Below, piece after piece: positions 8,727 through 10,802 of a stretch of DNA of 10,802 nucleotides. A program made the position numbers and the translations under genes. The DNA is from Comamonadaceae bacterium. GTDB lineage: Bacteria; Pseudomonadota; Gammaproteobacteria; Burkholderiales; Burkholderiaceae. Numbering within the stretch: the stretch's first letter is position 1; each line of letters opens with the position of its first letter. The notes beneath the pieces were generated by a model that saw only the letters and a list, made by a program, of their open reading frames with translations, was not told the DNA's origin and made no database searches. The stretch lies in NCBI GenBank assembly GCA_947377705.1, contig CANCGU010000074.1, positions 1-10,802 on the forward strand, written 5' to 3'.

Positions 8727-9899
8727 TCAGTTCATGGTGCACTGGTTGGCGTAGGCGTCGGCGTGGTCTTTGAGCACCACACCTTTGTTCACCAAGGCGG
8801 CTTGACCACTGCTGTCTTTGGCCACGTCGACACGGTAAAAGTTGCGGATAGGGAACTGGTTGTTGTTGAATTTGAAAGGACCGGCCACAGACTTGAAGTT
8901 AGCTTGCTTCAGTGCGGCGCGGAACTGTTCGCGTTCCACTTTCCCTTGTGTCTTGAGTAAGGCTGAGTTCAACAGCATGGCTGCGTCATAGCTTTGTGCC
9001 GCGTACAGCGAGGGGACGCGGTTGTACTTTTTGCGGAAGTCGTCGACAAACTTTTTGTTTTGTGGGTTGTCAATGTCCGGGCTGTAGGGAGAGCTTGTGA
9101 TCACACCCAAGGCAATTTCTTTGAGCGCGGGGAGCGTGGTGCCGTCAACGGTCGACGCTGACAAAAGCGGTACCTTGCCCAGCAAGCCTGCTTGCTGGTA
9201 CTGCTTCACAAAGTTCACGCCCATGCCACCTGGGTAAAACACATACACGGCATCCGGCTTGGCTGCTTGCATTTGTGCAATTTCAGCGGAGTAGTCTGGT
9301 TGGTTAATTTGGGTGTAAACCTCGTCAAGGGCCGTGCCTTTGTACTGGGCTTTGAAACCTGCCAACGCATCTTTGCCGGCTTGGTAGTTGGGGGCCATCA
9401 GGTACACACGTTTGTAGCCTTGCTCGCGGGCATAAGCGCCCATGGATTCGTGCAAGGAGTCGTTGTTCCAAGATGTGGAGAAATACATGGGGCTGCAACC
9501 CTTGCCCGTGATGGGTGTGGGGCCTGCGTTGGAGCCAATCAAGAAGACGCCGGAGTCGGTGATGGGTTTGTGCACCGCCATCATCACGTTGGAGAAGGTC
9601 ACGCCGGTGATGATGCCGACTTTTTCTTTCTCAATCAATTTCTTGGCCAACTCGACGCCCAAGTCAGGCTTGAGTTGGTCGTCTTCTTTGAGCACTTGAA
9701 CGGTGCTGTTGCCCAGCTTGCCGCCCAGGTGTTCGATGCCAAGCATGAAGGCATCGTATTGGTCTTGGCCGAGTGCACCAGCGGGGCCGGAGAGGGTCCC
9801 CAAAAAACCAATTTTCAAAGGTTGTTGCGCGTAACTGCCCACACTGGTGAGCGCTAGAGCACATGCGAGGGAGAAAGACTTGACCGGTAGTTTCATCAT
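8727..9899 (-). CDS. livK: Periplasmic binding protein of HAAT/LivK-type ABC importer
   Basis: A 390-residue type I periplasmic binding protein. The N-terminus has basic residues, a hydrophobic core (LACALALTSVG) and a likely signal peptidase I site SYA-QQ after residue 24. The mature protein opens with LKIGFLGTLSGPAGALGQDQ, typical of LivK-like receptors, and has YAAQSYDAAMLL near the C-terminus. Only two cysteines are seen in the mature part, in GKGCSPM and in the tail NQCTMN, so a disulfide tying the C-terminus is possible. Two tandem ATGs (9899 and 9896) both lie within range of AAGAGG (9905-9910); the first is used here. Placement between a 3-hydroxyanthranilate dioxygenase and the permeases suggests an aromatic-acid ligand. 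The sequence alone does not identify the ligand, and a true amino-acid receptor remains possible. Confidence 0.9.
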   Translation of the reverse strand: MMKLPVKSFSLACALALTSVGSYAQQPLKIGFLGTLSGPAGALGQDQYDAFMLGIEHLGGKLGNSTVQVLKEDDQLKPDLGVELAKKLIEKEKVGIITGVTFSNVMMAVHKPITDSGVFLIGSNAGPTPITGKGCSPMYFSTSWNNDSLHESMGAYAREQGYKRVYLMAPNYQAGKDALAGFKAQYKGTALDEVYTQINQPDYSAEIAQMQAAKPDAVYVFYPGGMGVNFVKQYQQAGLLGKVPLLSASTVDGTTLPALKEIALGVITSSPYSPDIDNPQNKKFVDDFRKKYNRVPSLYAAQSYDAAMLLNSALLKTQGKVEREQFRAALKQANFKSVAGPFKFNNNQFPIRNFYRVDVAKDSSGQAALVNKGVVLKDHADAYANQCTMN

Positions 9900-9953
9900 G
9901 GAGACCTCTTGGTTGAAGGGGAAAAGCGAAATTAATTTTAATCTTGAAATAAA

Positions 9954-10565
<612 letters not shown>

Positions 10566-10802
10566 TTACCTTTCAAAGAAACGCTGAAACCATTGTTTGA
10601 CTTTGACCGTCAAAGCATAAGTGAAAAAAGAGCTGGCTTTCGTGGGCGTATGACCTGAGAGCCCCGCACTGAAGCGGTTGAAAAACTGTTGACTCAAGCT
10701 GTGTGCCGTGGCATCCATGAATCGGTTGCCTAGCTGTGCCAGCTTGCCTGTGACTTCGGGGCTGGCTTGCCAATCAAGGCGTGTGTGAATGCTTTGGGTT
10801 TG
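10566..10802 (-). CDS. coxG: CoxG-like SRPBCC family protein, C-terminal part
   Basis: Only the last 78 residues are in the window; the frame runs open through the right edge. The segment LDWQASPEVTGKLAQLGNRF followed by MDATAHSLSQQFFNRF matches the conserved end of the CoxG/carbon-monoxide-dehydrogenase subunit G family, a START/SRPBCC lipid- or quinone-binding fold. After a Ser/Gly/Thr-rich linker the tail ends in KVKQWFQRFFER, an amphipathic stretch that could touch the membrane, as proposed for CoxG anchoring. Family members usually accompany molybdenum hydroxylases (CoxSML-like), which would lie beyond the window. The stop codon is 6 nt before nbaC, so the two are surely co-transcribed. 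The stop TAA overlaps the nbaC ribosome site. Identity as CoxG-like is likely; its partner is unknown. Confidence 0.82.
   Translation of the reverse strand, partial: QTQSIHTRLDWQASPEVTGKLAQLGNRFMDATAHSLSQQFFNRFSAGLSGHTPTKASSFFTYALTVKVKQWFQRFFER

Noticed and set aside
9192..9857. Open frame antisense to the binding-protein gene (221 codons)
   Set aside because: Val/Gly/His-rich mirror translation of the real gene, with no ribosome site or known domain.
10573..10773. 66-codon - strand frame at the right edge
   Set aside because: A different frame, open through the window edge at 10802, gives an unmistakable CoxG-family C-terminus; this one is its shadow.

Overview
The window looks like a chromosomal segment of a betaproteobacterium, most likely Burkholderiales and probably Comamonadaceae. 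The gene order purF-metZ-gltX followed by Ala/Glu/Asp tRNAs, the protein sequences and the moderately high GC content all fit; the genus cannot be settled by eye. It has two halves that converge on one strong terminator near 4393-4430.

Left half (1-4430, + strand) is housekeeping. It holds the 3' part of purF (purine synthesis; its start lies left of the window), metZ (direct sulfhydrylation route to homocysteine/methionine) and gltX (glutamyl-tRNA synthetase), spaced 7 and 13 nt apart, so probably one transcript. A sigma70-like promoter inside the end of gltX then drives a tRNA-Ala(GGC), tRNA-Glu(TTC), tRNA-Asp(GTC) cluster. All three tRNAs have encoded CCA ends, and both spacers carry small GAAA-capped hairpins. 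A 12-bp-stem terminator closes the cluster.

Right half (4456-10802, - strand, read from high to low coordinates) is a tightly packed accessory operon of at least eight genes. In transcription order they are: a CoxG-like SRPBCC protein (N-terminus outside the window), 3-hydroxyanthranilate 3,4-dioxygenase (nbaC type), a complete branched-chain-amino-acid-type ABC importer (binding protein, LivH, LivM, LivG, LivF), and an alpha/beta hydrolase of the arylformamidase-like HGGYW/GSSAG family. The last five genes overlap by 4, 4, 4 and 8 nt. The simplest reading is an uptake and ring-cleavage module for an ortho-aminoaromatic acid: the importer brings in the substrate, the hydrolase removes an N-acyl group or hydrolyses a related amide/ester, and NbaC opens the 3-hydroxyanthranilate ring. 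CoxG proteins normally partner molybdenum hydroxylases, so one may be encoded just beyond the right edge. This raises the untested possibility of an N-heterocycle-to-3-hydroxyanthranilate pathway.

Two RNA-scale structures in this operon are not explained by coding alone. One is a composite hairpin over the last codons of nbaC (9956-10002). The other is a perfect 8-bp stem that buries the livH start codon (8671-8695). Both lie where expression of the binding protein could be set apart from its neighbours. No mobile element, CRISPR array, riboswitch or integration site was found.
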